Positions 36,607 through 43,110 of a DNA stretch of 64,000 nt are shown one piece after another. Each line of letters opens with the position of its first letter. Position 1 is the first letter of the stretch. The stretch is taken from positions 1,302,001 to 1,366,000 of the forward strand of contig NZ_CP063401.1 in NCBI RefSeq assembly GCF_021729885.1, in the 5' to 3' direction. Source of the stretch: Devosia sp. SL43. Its GTDB lineage: Bacteria; Pseudomonadota; Alphaproteobacteria; Rhizobiales; Devosiaceae. The translations under genes were made by a program, and so were the position numbers. The notes under the pieces are model-generated. The model saw nothing but the letters and a program-made list of their open reading frames with translations, ran no database searches and was not told the DNA's origin.

Positions 36607-37018
36607 CGTTTAAGAATGCTCGGATTCGTGCTTCGAGAAAAGAACTATTCGCTACCTGACATTCCCATAACACTAAGATATCCCAGCCTTTTTCGGCCAA
36701 TGCCGTTTCGTTTTTGCGATCACGCGCGCGATTACCCTCAAGCTTAGGCAGCCAGAATTCCAAGCGTGATTTTGGAAGCCGCGCCAGCTTGCAGTCTGGA
36801 TCGTCGTGACGATGCCAATAGCAGCCGTGCACGAAGATTACCTTTCGTCGCCCCGCAAAAACCAAATCCGGCTTGCCAGGGAGATCAGCGCGATGAAGCC
36901 TGTAACGAAATCCTAGCCGATGGACGAGCCTGCGCACTTTGAGCTCGGGTCCGGTATTTTTGGACCGGATGGTGCTCATTCGCGCGCTTCGTTCGGCGGG
37001 AGTTAGGGGATCGGCCAT
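36593..37018 (-). CDS. vsr: Very short patch repair endonuclease Vsr
   Basis: 141 residues, normal length. Motifs: ERSARMSTIRSKNTGPELKV (N-terminal), GFRYRLHR..LPGKPDLVFAGRR with the metal-binding Asp, and FVHGCYWHRHDDPDC. Vsr nicks beside T:G mismatches that arise by deamination of 5-methylcytosine, so its place next to a C5 methyltransferase is functional. ATG 37018 is chosen as the family start; the longer frame adds 25 residues without homology. Confidence 0.94.
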   Translation of the reverse strand: MADPLTPAERSARMSTIRSKNTGPELKVRRLVHRLGFRYRLHRADLPGKPDLVFAGRRKVIFVHGCYWHRHDDPDCKLARLPKSRLEFWLPKLEGNRARDRKNETALAEKGWDILVLWECQVANSSFLEARIRAFLNDEIH

Positions 37019-37440
37019 AGTACCTAATATCGGTCGACTCGAAGCAATTTCCAATCGCGCGGAGAGCAGGGCCGAAACCTTGGGCGCATCCAACCGGCCA
37101 ACGGTTGGTCAGGAGCCAAGAGGGCAGGAACGCCCTCTTGTCGTATCCATGGCGAAACATGGTGCGGGTTCCAAGGGCGGCATACGCCAATGGCTGGCTC
37201 CATCGGCCGTAACGGTGGTCTGGGTTGGGTCTTGGGAAGGGGCAGGAACGCCCCTACTCCAAGCGCGATGAACCCGCGCAGGGTTCGATGGTTTCGGAGA
37301 GGCTCGATGCCTCAGACAAAACCACTACTAGAGGGTGCACGGGAGAGCGTTTAAGCGTCTCCCTGCCCTGATGGTCGTACCACGACACATCTGGCGATCT
37401 GCGATCTTCGTTTCACATCCCCAATCCATGAATGGTCGGT
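37019..37440. ncRNA. Structured gene-free region, possible non-coding RNA
   Basis: 422 bases without a supported gene, yet from 37090 to 37363 it is a chain of perfect short hairpins: CCAACCG/CGGTTGG (37090/37102), AAGAGGGC/GCCCTCTT (37118/37132), CCATG/CATGG (37147/37158), GGCG/CGCC (37176/37185), AGGGGC/GCCCCT (37238/37250), GAACCC/GGGTTC (37270/37281), GAGGC/GCCTC (37299/37309) and GGGAGA/TCTCCC (37341/37358). Two of them share the loop AGGAAC. Strand and function are unknown. It lies between vsr and the GGDEF-like gene. Confidence 0.5.
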
Positions 37441-38508
37441 TTAAGACCAGTACCTCTCGGTTGAACCTATATCTAGCGACGCACCTTGTGCCACGTAGTC
37501 TGGCCCCTGCATGACAATATCACCGCCGCGCTCCTTTGCTAACTTCATCCCAACTGCTGCACGGACAGAAAAAGCGGCCGATGTCTCACGAGACATTTCC
37601 CTCGCAACACCAATGCTAACTGACACTCTAAGACCCTCAGCCACCACGCTCCAAGGATGGTCTTTGACCCGCTGGCGGATGCCCTTCGCAATATCGATTG
37701 CTTTCTCTATCCCCATTCCTCGCAAGGCCACGTAAAAGGTGTCATCACCACAACGCCCAATTCGGCAGTCGAAATACTTCGTTTCATCGCTAATGATATT
37801 GACCAAATACTCCAAAACAAAATCGCCAAGTTCTCGACCATAGACTTTGTTAATTTGAGACATATCATCGACGTCTATTATAGATACTGTGGACTTTCGT
37901 TCATGGGAAACTTCTTGGACGAATTCATACAGTCTTTGCTCCAAGAAATTTCGACCGAAGTTCTTGTCCCCTAACTTATCCTTGTGGTCCTTCGCCCACA
38001 GATCGACATCGATATTCTGGTCTTGCGCGTCGTCACTTTCTGCTTCCCGCGCTGGCTTTTTTTCTGCACCGGGTCCGCGCACAATTTCGCGGCTGAGGAT
38101 GTCCGCTAGATAAAAATCGATGGAAGGGAGAGATGCTTTATCCAGTATGTTATTGATACTGTCTTCTCCAAGATAGGAGGTGACCAAAGTTCTAATTCCC
38201 TCGAACTCCTGTGTTTTGCAACAAAGGTACATAAGCGCTAGTGCGGCTTCCTCGTCACCCGCGCCGTTGCTCTTCAGGCTACTAATTATTTTGAAAGGAT
38301 AATGAGACGTCCAAGGCACGCCGGAGACTGCCATCGCAGTCTGGATAAAAATCGTCTTCTTCTGTTGGACCTGTCCCTTGGGAAATTGTGATGTTCTGTC
38401 GTGAATTGCTTTTCCAAGCTGCTGTCTAAGCACCAAGGCCCTCTCCGAGGGTAGCTCCAGCATATCGCCCATTGCTTCTAAGAAATCTTCATACTCAGGC
38501 ACTGGCAT
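37441..38508 (-). CDS. GGDEF-like nucleotidyl cyclase domain protein with altered active-site motif
   Basis: 355 residues. The N-terminal ~140 residues are an unrecognised helical region (ERALVLRQQLGKAIHDRT), followed by a charged linker. Residues 205-345 form a GGDEF fold: STVSIIDVDDMSQINKVYG, then DCRIGRCGDDTFYVALRG and LRVSVSIGVARE. The GGDEF loop reads CGDDT (253-257) but the metal-binding Asp of IDVDD is kept. It may still make a cyclic or linear nucleotide, or be a degenerate receptor. Low GC; follows the MORN-like gene by 50 bases on the same strand, inside a defence cluster. Confidence 0.8.
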   Translation of the reverse strand: MPVPEYEDFLEAMGDMLELPSERALVLRQQLGKAIHDRTSQFPKGQVQQKKTIFIQTAMAVSGVPWTSHYPFKIISSLKSNGAGDEEAALALMYLCCKTQEFEGIRTLVTSYLGEDSINNILDKASLPSIDFYLADILSREIVRGPGAEKKPAREAESDDAQDQNIDVDLWAKDHKDKLGDKNFGRNFLEQRLYEFVQEVSHERKSTVSIIDVDDMSQINKVYGRELGDFVLEYLVNIISDETKYFDCRIGRCGDDTFYVALRGMGIEKAIDIAKGIRQRVKDHPWSVVAEGLRVSVSIGVAREMSRETSAAFSVRAAVGMKLAKERGGDIVMQGPDYVAQGASLDIGSTERYWS

Positions 38509-38558
38509 TGTCTGGCAGCCTCAAGAGTTTCTACCAAACAGCGGTCGCAGCGAATCGC

Positions 38559-39056
38559 TTAGACAGGCAGAGGCGAATTCCGGAGTTGGGATTTAAGAAC
38601 ACGACAGCCATTCTGCCAATACTGCGCCTGTCTTATGCGGCCTGTCTCGGGATCGTATCTTATGAGAGCAGGCCCAGAGTTTCGTCCACGGAGCCCTTGG
38701 AGCCAGTATTCCTCTCGCATAATACGTCCGGTTTCCGGCGACCAATAGGTTAGCGCGGGAAGGTCTCCTTCTCTGTGCCGTTTGTGAGATTGCAACCAGA
38801 CTTGGGACAATAGCATACCCGTTCCGAGGTCGCGCTTTTCCACGGCAGGTCCGTTCAGTCGATGACGTTGCCCTGCGACAAACCATTGTCGTAACACCGT
38901 GGAGCCTGTGTCCGGGTTGTACAAAGTGAAGGCGGGCAGATCACCGTCGCGATCGTATTGACCGGAAGCGTTACGCCATTGTTCAACCACTAGCGCGTCA
39001 GTGTCGGGATCACGGAAAGTCGTGACGTTAAAGCTCTTCGAAATGCTGCTTGTCAT
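38559..39056 (-). CDS. MORN-like (YwqK-type) repeat protein
   Basis: 165 residues built of about five repeats of ~30 residues, pattern W..G..HR.G.PA....-P-TG-: QWFVAGQRHRLNGPAVEK, VWLQSHKRHREGDLPALTYW and YWLQGLRGRNSGPALIRYDP. Related repeats occur in YwqK-type antitoxins and other binding proteins. No enzyme motif. It is first in a two-gene transcript with the GGDEF-like gene; an 18-base perfect palindrome sits 7 bases upstream of its start codon. Confidence 0.7.
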   Translation of the reverse strand: MTSSISKSFNVTTFRDPDTDALVVEQWRNASGQYDRDGDLPAFTLYNPDTGSTVLRQWFVAGQRHRLNGPAVEKRDLGTGMLLSQVWLQSHKRHREGDLPALTYWSPETGRIMREEYWLQGLRGRNSGPALIRYDPETGRIRQAQYWQNGCRVLKSQLRNSPLPV

Positions 39057-39063
39057 AGTAGTT

Positions 39064-39081
39064 TATAACTAATTAGTTATA
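39064..39081. promoter_or_regulatory. Perfect 18-base palindrome upstream of the MORN-like gene
   Basis: TATAACTAATTAGTTATA lies directly before the start codon of the leftward gene, in AT-rich DNA. A probable operator for a dimeric repressor, or part of the promoter. Confidence 0.55.
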
Positions 39082-39151
39082 TAACTGCAAAGCAATTCGA
39101 ATTTTTCAATAAAAGTCAGATACTTACAGGGCAATCTTCCGACTGTGTGCG

Positions 39152-39193
39152 CTAGCGGCTAGTTGACAAACCGATACGAGCACTAGCCGCTAG
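39152..39193. repeat. Perfect 12-base inverted repeat
   Basis: CTAGCGGCTAGT (39152-39163) and ACTAGCCGCTAG (39182-39193) flank 18 bases that begin with TGACA. Two more hairpins follow (CTAGGC/GCCTAG near 39190-39217 and CTGA.CCAGA/TCTGG.TCAG at 39229-39253), filling the 200-base space upstream of the 39263 gene. No T-run, so not a plain terminator. Confidence 0.6.
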
Positions 39194-39262
39194 GCTGGCC
39201 TACGGCTTGAGGCCTAGAAAATCATAGCCTGACCCAGACGTAATCTGGATCAGGACGCAATT

Positions 39263-39568
39263 ATGGCTATCAAGACTCTACCACCGGCCTTTCGCAATGA
39301 ACCCTTTAGGTCGCTGTCTACTGGCGCGCACATGTTTCAGTCGGAAGTGCTTGAAACTCTTGATCTTACCCTTGCCGAATTCAGTGCTATTCGCGTCGAG
39401 GGTTATCTGAGATCGATTACGCCGTTTTGCGCTACGCCACAGTATCGGCGGAGCAAAGTGATCAGCTTCATGTGGGGTTTGCAGACCAACCAGCGTCATG
39501 CCGACACGATTGCATTCCTTATCGGCCGCCGGGGAGATGGCTGGGCAAATGGCGGTGATGCACGGTGA
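39263..39568 (+). CDS. Hypothetical protein, 101 residues
   Basis: Unrecognised small protein (FRNEPFRSLSTGAHMFQSEV, then FMWGLQTNQRHADTIAFLIG). No signal peptide or membrane segment. AGGA lies 7 bases before the ATG and a hairpin follows the stop, which favours a real gene. It is preceded by a run of inverted repeats and lies between the defence cargo and the recombinase operon. Confidence 0.55.
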   Translation: MAIKTLPPAFRNEPFRSLSTGAHMFQSEVLETLDLTLAEFSAIRVEGYLRSITPFCATPQYRRSKVISFMWGLQTNQRHADTIAFLIGRRGDGWANGGDAR

Positions 39569-39583
39569 TTTCGCAAAGCGATT

Positions 39584-39612
39584 AATCGAGGGCAGCGCGA
39601 CTGCCCCCGATT
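39584..39612 (+). terminator. Hairpin after the 39263 gene
   Basis: AATCGAGGGCAG and CTGCCCCCGATT pair at 11 of 12 positions around CGCGA, 16 bases past the stop; no clear T-run. It would insulate the recombinase promoter. Confidence 0.55.
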
Positions 39613-39710
39613 ACTAACTTTGTGGCTGTTCCCGCCTCTGACCACGCCGCGGATGTTACCCCTGAGACGACCAATCCCTGGATAGCGCTTATGTAAATAC
39701 ATGATTTTAC

Positions 39711-39743
39711 TTGACTTTTAGGATTTTGTTCCTATTTTGTTCC
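39711..39743 (+). promoter_or_regulatory. Recombinase promoter with direct-repeat operator
   Basis: TTGACT (39711-39716), 16 bases, TATTTT (39733-39738). A 10-base direct repeat ATTTTGTTCC at 39723-39732 and 39734-39743 has an 11-base period, one helical turn, and covers the -10 box, as expected for a repressor that controls excision. Confidence 0.6.
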
Positions 39744-39777
39744 CTTTGGATAAGTAGACGAAGAAGGACCAAACAAG

Positions 39778-39969
39778 TTGACGGACAGGCGTGGAAAAAA
39801 GGACAATCAAGGCAAGCAGACGCCCTCTGCCGACGCCTTCTCGTCCGACCCGCGCATCCGCGAACTGGTCCGTTTCCTGGCCCGTCGCGCCGCCGAGGCG
39901 GACTACGACGAATTCTTGAAGGCCCGTGCCCAGCCGCGTCATAACCAGCATGAGGGGACCAAGCCATGA
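39778..39969 (+). CDS. Small charged protein coupled to the recombinase
   Basis: 63 residues from a TTG start, rich in Arg/Lys/Asp, with the segment SSDPRIRELVRFLARRAAEA, probably one long helix. Its stop overlaps the recombinase start as ATGA (39966-39969). It could be an excision/directionality helper or a leader for coupled translation. The start codon is uncertain; there is no ATG in the frame. Confidence 0.6.
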   Translation: MTDRRGKKDNQGKQTPSADAFSSDPRIRELVRFLARRAAEADYDEFLKARAQPRHNQHEGTKP

Positions 39970-41714
39970 CACGCATCACGATAGCCGCAATATACGCCAG
40001 ATTCAGCAATGAGGATTTGCAGAAGGCCGCCTCAATCGAAGACCAAATTAGGCAAGCCCGCGAATTCATCTCGAAGAACGGCTGGTCGGAAGGCCCGGTC
40101 TACACCGATTTTGGAATTTCCGGTGCCTCCATGCAGCATCGTAGCGGCATCAAGGGGATGATGGACGACGCTTCTCGCGGCGTGTTCGATGTGGTTGTGG
40201 CGGAATCGTTGGACCGCGTGACGCGCGACCAGGAAGACGTTGCCCATATTTATAAGCGGCTCGACTTTGCTGGCATCAGCATCGTCACTATTTCGGAAGG
40301 CAATATCGGCCCACTTCACATCGGCCTCAAAGGTACGATGAATGCTATGTTTCTGACCGAACTGAAGGTCAAGGTTAAGCGTGGGCAGAGAGGCCGTGTC
40401 GAGAACGGATTTTCAGGCGGTGGCAATTCCTATGGATATGACGTTGTCCGCGAACTCGATGCGAAGGGCGAACTCATCCGCGGCTTGCGTGCCATCAACC
40501 CCGCAGAGGCGGTCATCGTCCGCCGTATTTTTGGCGAGTACGTCGCGGGACACTCGCCAAAGGCGATTGCTCGCCGCTTAAATAACGAAGGCGTCGTCGG
40601 GCCATCCGGCCGAGGCTGGAGCCCTTCGACCATTAACGGCAATTGGCAACGCGGCACCGGCATACTTAACAACGCGCTTTACGTTGGTGAGATCGTTTAT
40701 AACAAGGTGTCCTACCCACGAAATCCAAACACCGGAAAACCCGTTGCCCGTGTGAATCCAGAGTCCGAGTGGGTTCGCTCCGCCGTTCCAGAACTCGCCA
40801 TCATCGAGCGCAGCACCTGGGATCGCGTTCAATCGTTCCGCACCGAGCAGCGCAAATCCAGCACCAAGTTCTGGGAAAAGCAGCGACCAAAATACCTGTT
40901 GTCGCACCTGCTACGGTGCGGCTGCTGTGGTGGCGGCGTCAGCAAAATTTCGGCGACGCACTACGGCTGCGGTGCCGCGCGCGAAAAAGGCCCCGCCGTG
41001 TGTACCAACAGAGTGACCGTTGCGCGTCTGGACCTGGAGCATACCGTTCTTACGGTGCTGAGGGATCGCCTGATGGACCCCGACCTGGTGGAAGTGTTCT
41101 GCAAGGAATACGTGACTCACCTCAACAAGCTAAGGATGGAGCGCAACTCACTTCGCGACGGTTATCTGGCGGAACTTGATACTCTTGAGGTTCGCGAGGA
41201 TCGAATGGTCCGGGCGATTATGGATGGCTTTGCCACACCCAAACTGAAGACAGAGATGGATGAGTTGCTGGCGCGGCGCGGTGAACTGAGCAGACTCATC
41301 GACAACACCGACGAAGCTCCTGTGTTGCTGCATCCTCAAATGTCTCGGCGGTACAAAACTGAGGTGAACCAACTGATCCAGTCGCTCAACGATGACGAGC
41401 ATCGCGCGGAAGCGACCGAACTGATCCGGTCGCTAGTTGAGCGAATTGTCATCACACCATCCGCGTCAAATTTCCGAAGCGTCGCCGTAGATGTCTACGG
41501 CGACCTAGCCGGAATCATCAACATCGCCACGGACAAAAAGACTGCGCGCGAACCTGACCTACGGCAGATACGCCTTATGCTCGGACGCGATGCCCATCAT
41601 GATTTCGTAAATCAGGGCAAGATGGTGGGCCTTGAGGCAAGCCACCTTCATTCCAATACGCAAGGTAAGATGGTGGGCCCACCAGGACTCGAACCTGGAA
41701 CCAGACCGTTATGA
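39966..41714 (+). CDS. Large serine recombinase (integrase of the element)
   Basis: 582 residues as integrated. The resolvase domain starts IAAIYARFSNEDLQKAASIEDQ with catalytic Ser14, and continues with ARG-type segments TDFGISGASMQHRSG and ESLDRVTRDQEDVAHIY. A recombinase domain (INPAEAVIVRRIFGEYVAGH) and a zinc ribbon (CGCCGGGVSKI...YGCGAAREKGPAVCTN) follow, then a coiled coil. The last 10 residues, PGLEPGTRPL, are tRNA antisense sequence, so this C-terminus exists only in the integrated form; in the circular form 59 other codons would follow. Catalyses site-specific integration and excision at the tRNA 3' end. Confidence 0.95.
   Translation: MTRITIAAIYARFSNEDLQKAASIEDQIRQAREFISKNGWSEGPVYTDFGISGASMQHRSGIKGMMDDASRGVFDVVVAESLDRVTRDQEDVAHIYKRLDFAGISIVTISEGNIGPLHIGLKGTMNAMFLTELKVKVKRGQRGRVENGFSGGGNSYGYDVVRELDAKGELIRGLRAINPAEAVIVRRIFGEYVAGHSPKAIARRLNNEGVVGPSGRGWSPSTINGNWQRGTGILNNALYVGEIVYNKVSYPRNPNTGKPVARVNPESEWVRSAVPELAIIERSTWDRVQSFRTEQRKSSTKFWEKQRPKYLLSHLLRCGCCGGGVSKISATHYGCGAAREKGPAVCTNRVTVARLDLEHTVLTVLRDRLMDPDLVEVFCKEYVTHLNKLRMERNSLRDGYLAELDTLEVREDRMVRAIMDGFATPKLKTEMDELLARRGELSRLIDNTDEAPVLLHPQMSRRYKTEVNQLIQSLNDDEHRAEATELIRSLVERIVITPSASNFRSVAVDVYGDLAGIINIATDKKTAREPDLRQIRLMLGRDAHHDFVNQGKMVGLEASHLHSNTQGKMVGPPGLEPGTRPL
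41619..41648. repeat. Second recombinase-site-like dyad inside the recombinase gene
   Basis: AAGATGGTGGGCC, 10 bases, CCACCTT. The same 30-base architecture is regenerated 49 bases downstream when 41668-41682 is joined to 25324-25337. The half-sites AAGATGG and CCACCTT are imperfect inverted repeats, so this is probably an accessory binding site of the recombinase. Confidence 0.6.
41670..41682. repeat. Right attachment site (attR core) within the tRNA 3' end
   Basis: ATGGTGGGCCCAC, identical to 25311-25323. It covers the encoded CCA and most of the acceptor stem of the minus-strand tRNA, which stays intact. The uninterrupted site would contain the 14-base perfect palindrome TGGTGGGCCCACCA. 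Confidence 0.82.
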
Positions 41715-41746
41715 GCGGTCGGCTCTAACCATTGAGCTATAGGCCC
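41671..41746 (-). tRNA. tRNA with CAT anticodon, probably tRNA-Ile2, possibly elongator Met
   Basis: 76 bases on the minus strand including the encoded CCA. Acceptor stem GGGCCTA/TGGGCCC (one T-G pair), D-arm AGCTCAATGGTTAGAGC, anticodon arm GACCG CTCATAA CGGTC, T-arm CCAGG TTCGAGT CCTGG. The arm GACCG-CTCATAA-CGGTC and the G-rich acceptor are like alphaproteobacterial tRNA-Ile(CAU), whose C34 is modified to lysidine; a scanner may call it Met. It is the integration target of the element. Confidence 0.93.
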
Positions 41747-41874
41747 CCATTCGCCTCTTAGCAGGGTCACAGAGGGTGGCAAGAGGGAACTGGTATTGCC
41801 GTGATTGCCCGCACGCTCGTCACTTCGTATCGTGCGGCTTGCGACATCTGTTCGAATACCGAACTGGAGACCCC

Positions 41875-42630
41875 ATGCGCGAAGGCGACATCATCAATGG
41901 CCTGGTCAAGGGACTCTCCGTCATCGAGTGCTTCGACGAGGAACATGCCAGCCAATCGATCACTGACGTCGCCAATCGCACCGGACTCGAACGCGCCACC
42001 GCGCGCCGGTGCCTGCTCACCCTCACCCATCTTGGCTACGCCAACTATGACGGTAAGTTCTTCCGCCTGACCCCGCGTATTCTCAATCTGGGTCACTCCT
42101 ACCTGGCAGCCACGCCGCTGCCGCGGCTGATCCAGCCGTTCCTCGAAGAACTTTCGGATCAGATCAACGAGTCGTCCTCCGCCGCCGTGCTCGACAATAC
42201 GGAGATTCTCTACATCGCCCGCGCCTCCTACCGCCGGGTGATGTCGATCAATCTCAATGCCGGCGCCCGCATGCCGGCCTACTGCACGTCGATGGGTCGC
42301 ATTCTGCTGGCCGCCCTGCCAACCGCCCAGGCCCGCGACGTCCTCGATCGCTCCGAGCTCATCGCCTATACGTCCAAGACCAAGGCCGACCTCGCCGCCA
42401 TCACCACGGAGCTGGCCGTGGTTGCCGCCCAGGGCTTTGCCGTCATCGATGAGGAACTCGAGCTGGGCCTCTGCTCCATCGCCGTGCCGCTGTTCAATGC
42501 CCAGGGCCAGACCGTCGCGGCCCTCAATATCGGCGCCCAGTCGGCCCGTGCTTCGACCTCACACATGATCGCCAATTTCCTGCCGCTGATGCGCAAGGTG
42601 CAGGCCGAGGTCCGCCCGCTGCTGCGCTAA
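41875..42630 (+). CDS. IclR family transcriptional regulator (PcaR/PobR-like)
   Basis: 251 residues. N-terminal winged HTH: NGLVKGLSVIECFDEEHASQ, SITDVANRTGLERATARRCL. The C-terminal IclR effector domain shows RASYRRVMSINLNAGARMPA, YCTSMGRILLAALP and GFAVIDEELELGLCSIAVPL. The family controls aromatic-acid and other catabolic genes; no target gene is adjacent. ATG 41875 with CTGGAGA four bases upstream is used instead of a longer frame that runs back towards the tRNA. Confidence 0.92.
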   Translation: MREGDIINGLVKGLSVIECFDEEHASQSITDVANRTGLERATARRCLLTLTHLGYANYDGKFFRLTPRILNLGHSYLAATPLPRLIQPFLEELSDQINESSSAAVLDNTEILYIARASYRRVMSINLNAGARMPAYCTSMGRILLAALPTAQARDVLDRSELIAYTSKTKADLAAITTELAVVAAQGFAVIDEELELGLCSIAVPLFNAQGQTVAALNIGAQSARASTSHMIANFLPLMRKVQAEVRPLLR

Positions 42631-42660
42631 CATTCGTACACCGGACGACCAGCCGGGCCA

Positions 42661-42793
42661 CCCTCCCCCTTGTGGGGAGGGCAAGCGAACCTTAGCCGCA
42701 GGCTTAGCGTAGCTCGGAAGAGGGGATGGCTCCGCATGCTCAGTGAGCTTGGCCACCCCCACCCTCGATCCCTCCCCAGAAAGGGGGAGAGAG
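42661..42793. repeat. Pair of CCTCCCC/GGGGAGG palindromic repeats
   Basis: CCCTCCCCC TTGT GGGGAGGG at 42661-42681 and CCCTCCCC AGAA AGGGGGAGAG near 42770-42793, facing units of the same family as at 9778 and 49382. Located after the IclR gene. Confidence 0.6.
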
Positions 42794-42970
42794 ACGACTG
42801 AAGGTTCGCTGACAACAGCACCACTGTCACAATCCGTGCTTACAATCCCCATCATGCCGCCCTGCCCAGACTCGCACGTTTCGTTGCGACATCTGTCACA
42901 TTCGAATGTGTCAGCCGCGCCAAGCATCCGTGTTGTTCCAAATTTTTCCAAGCAATTTCATGGCATTAAC

Positions 42971-42988
42971 CTGTCACAAACGCGTCAC
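42971..42988 (+). promoter_or_regulatory. PHO box (PhoB binding site) of the pst operon
   Basis: CTGTCACAAACGCGTCAC: two direct 7-base units, CTGTCAC and GCGTCAC, 11 bases apart, matching the PhoB consensus CTGTCAT-N4-CTGTCAT. It sits 123 bases before pstS, with an AT-rich -10 candidate (AATAAA) about 10 bases downstream, as in PhoB-activated promoters that lack a -35. Confidence 0.8.
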
Positions 42989-43110
42989 GTAACCGCAATA
43001 AAACTGTCGCGTGCCCCCCATATGGTCCCCCTCGTCAAAGGGCGGCGCCGGGGGATGAACTGCCGGATAGGCCCGCCAGGTTTGAACTGAATTCCGAAAG
43101 GGAAATCCCT

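Larger units (their letters stand above)
25311..41682. mobile_element. tRNA-targeted integrative mobilizable element with defence cargo
   Basis: A 16.4-kb element bounded by 13-base direct repeats at a tRNA 3' end. It carries a large serine recombinase, a MobC-relaxase-coupling protein module, and cargo: TIR, Gabija, Eco29kI-type restriction-modification with Vsr, a GGDEF-like and a MORN-like protein, and several small unknowns. No VirB/Trb channel genes are present, so it would be mobilizable by another conjugative element rather than self-transmissible. Base composition drops visibly in the cargo (31-39 kb) compared with the flanking chromosome. Confidence 0.85.
42631..43110. other. 480-base intergenic region with repeats and the pst control region
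   Basis: No gene. It holds two CCTCCCC-type hairpins (42661-42681; 42770-42793), an imperfect palindrome around ACATTCGAATGTG at 42893-42914, and the PHO box and promoter of pstS (listed separately). Confidence 0.65.

Noticed and set aside
37019..37190. Leftward frame over the hairpin array as an extension of vsr or a separate gene
   Set aside because: Vsr family proteins start at 37018; the upstream frame is short, without a ribosome site, and the sequence is better explained by its inverted repeats.
25499..41714. A CRISPR array or cas genes within the defence element
   Set aside because: No regularly spaced repeat-spacer units and no Cas motifs were seen; the repeats present are inverted and unique.
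41671..41746. Recombinase C-terminal residues PGLEPGTRPL as a conserved protein motif
   Set aside because: They are the antisense translation of the tRNA T-arm and are a result of integration, not a protein feature.
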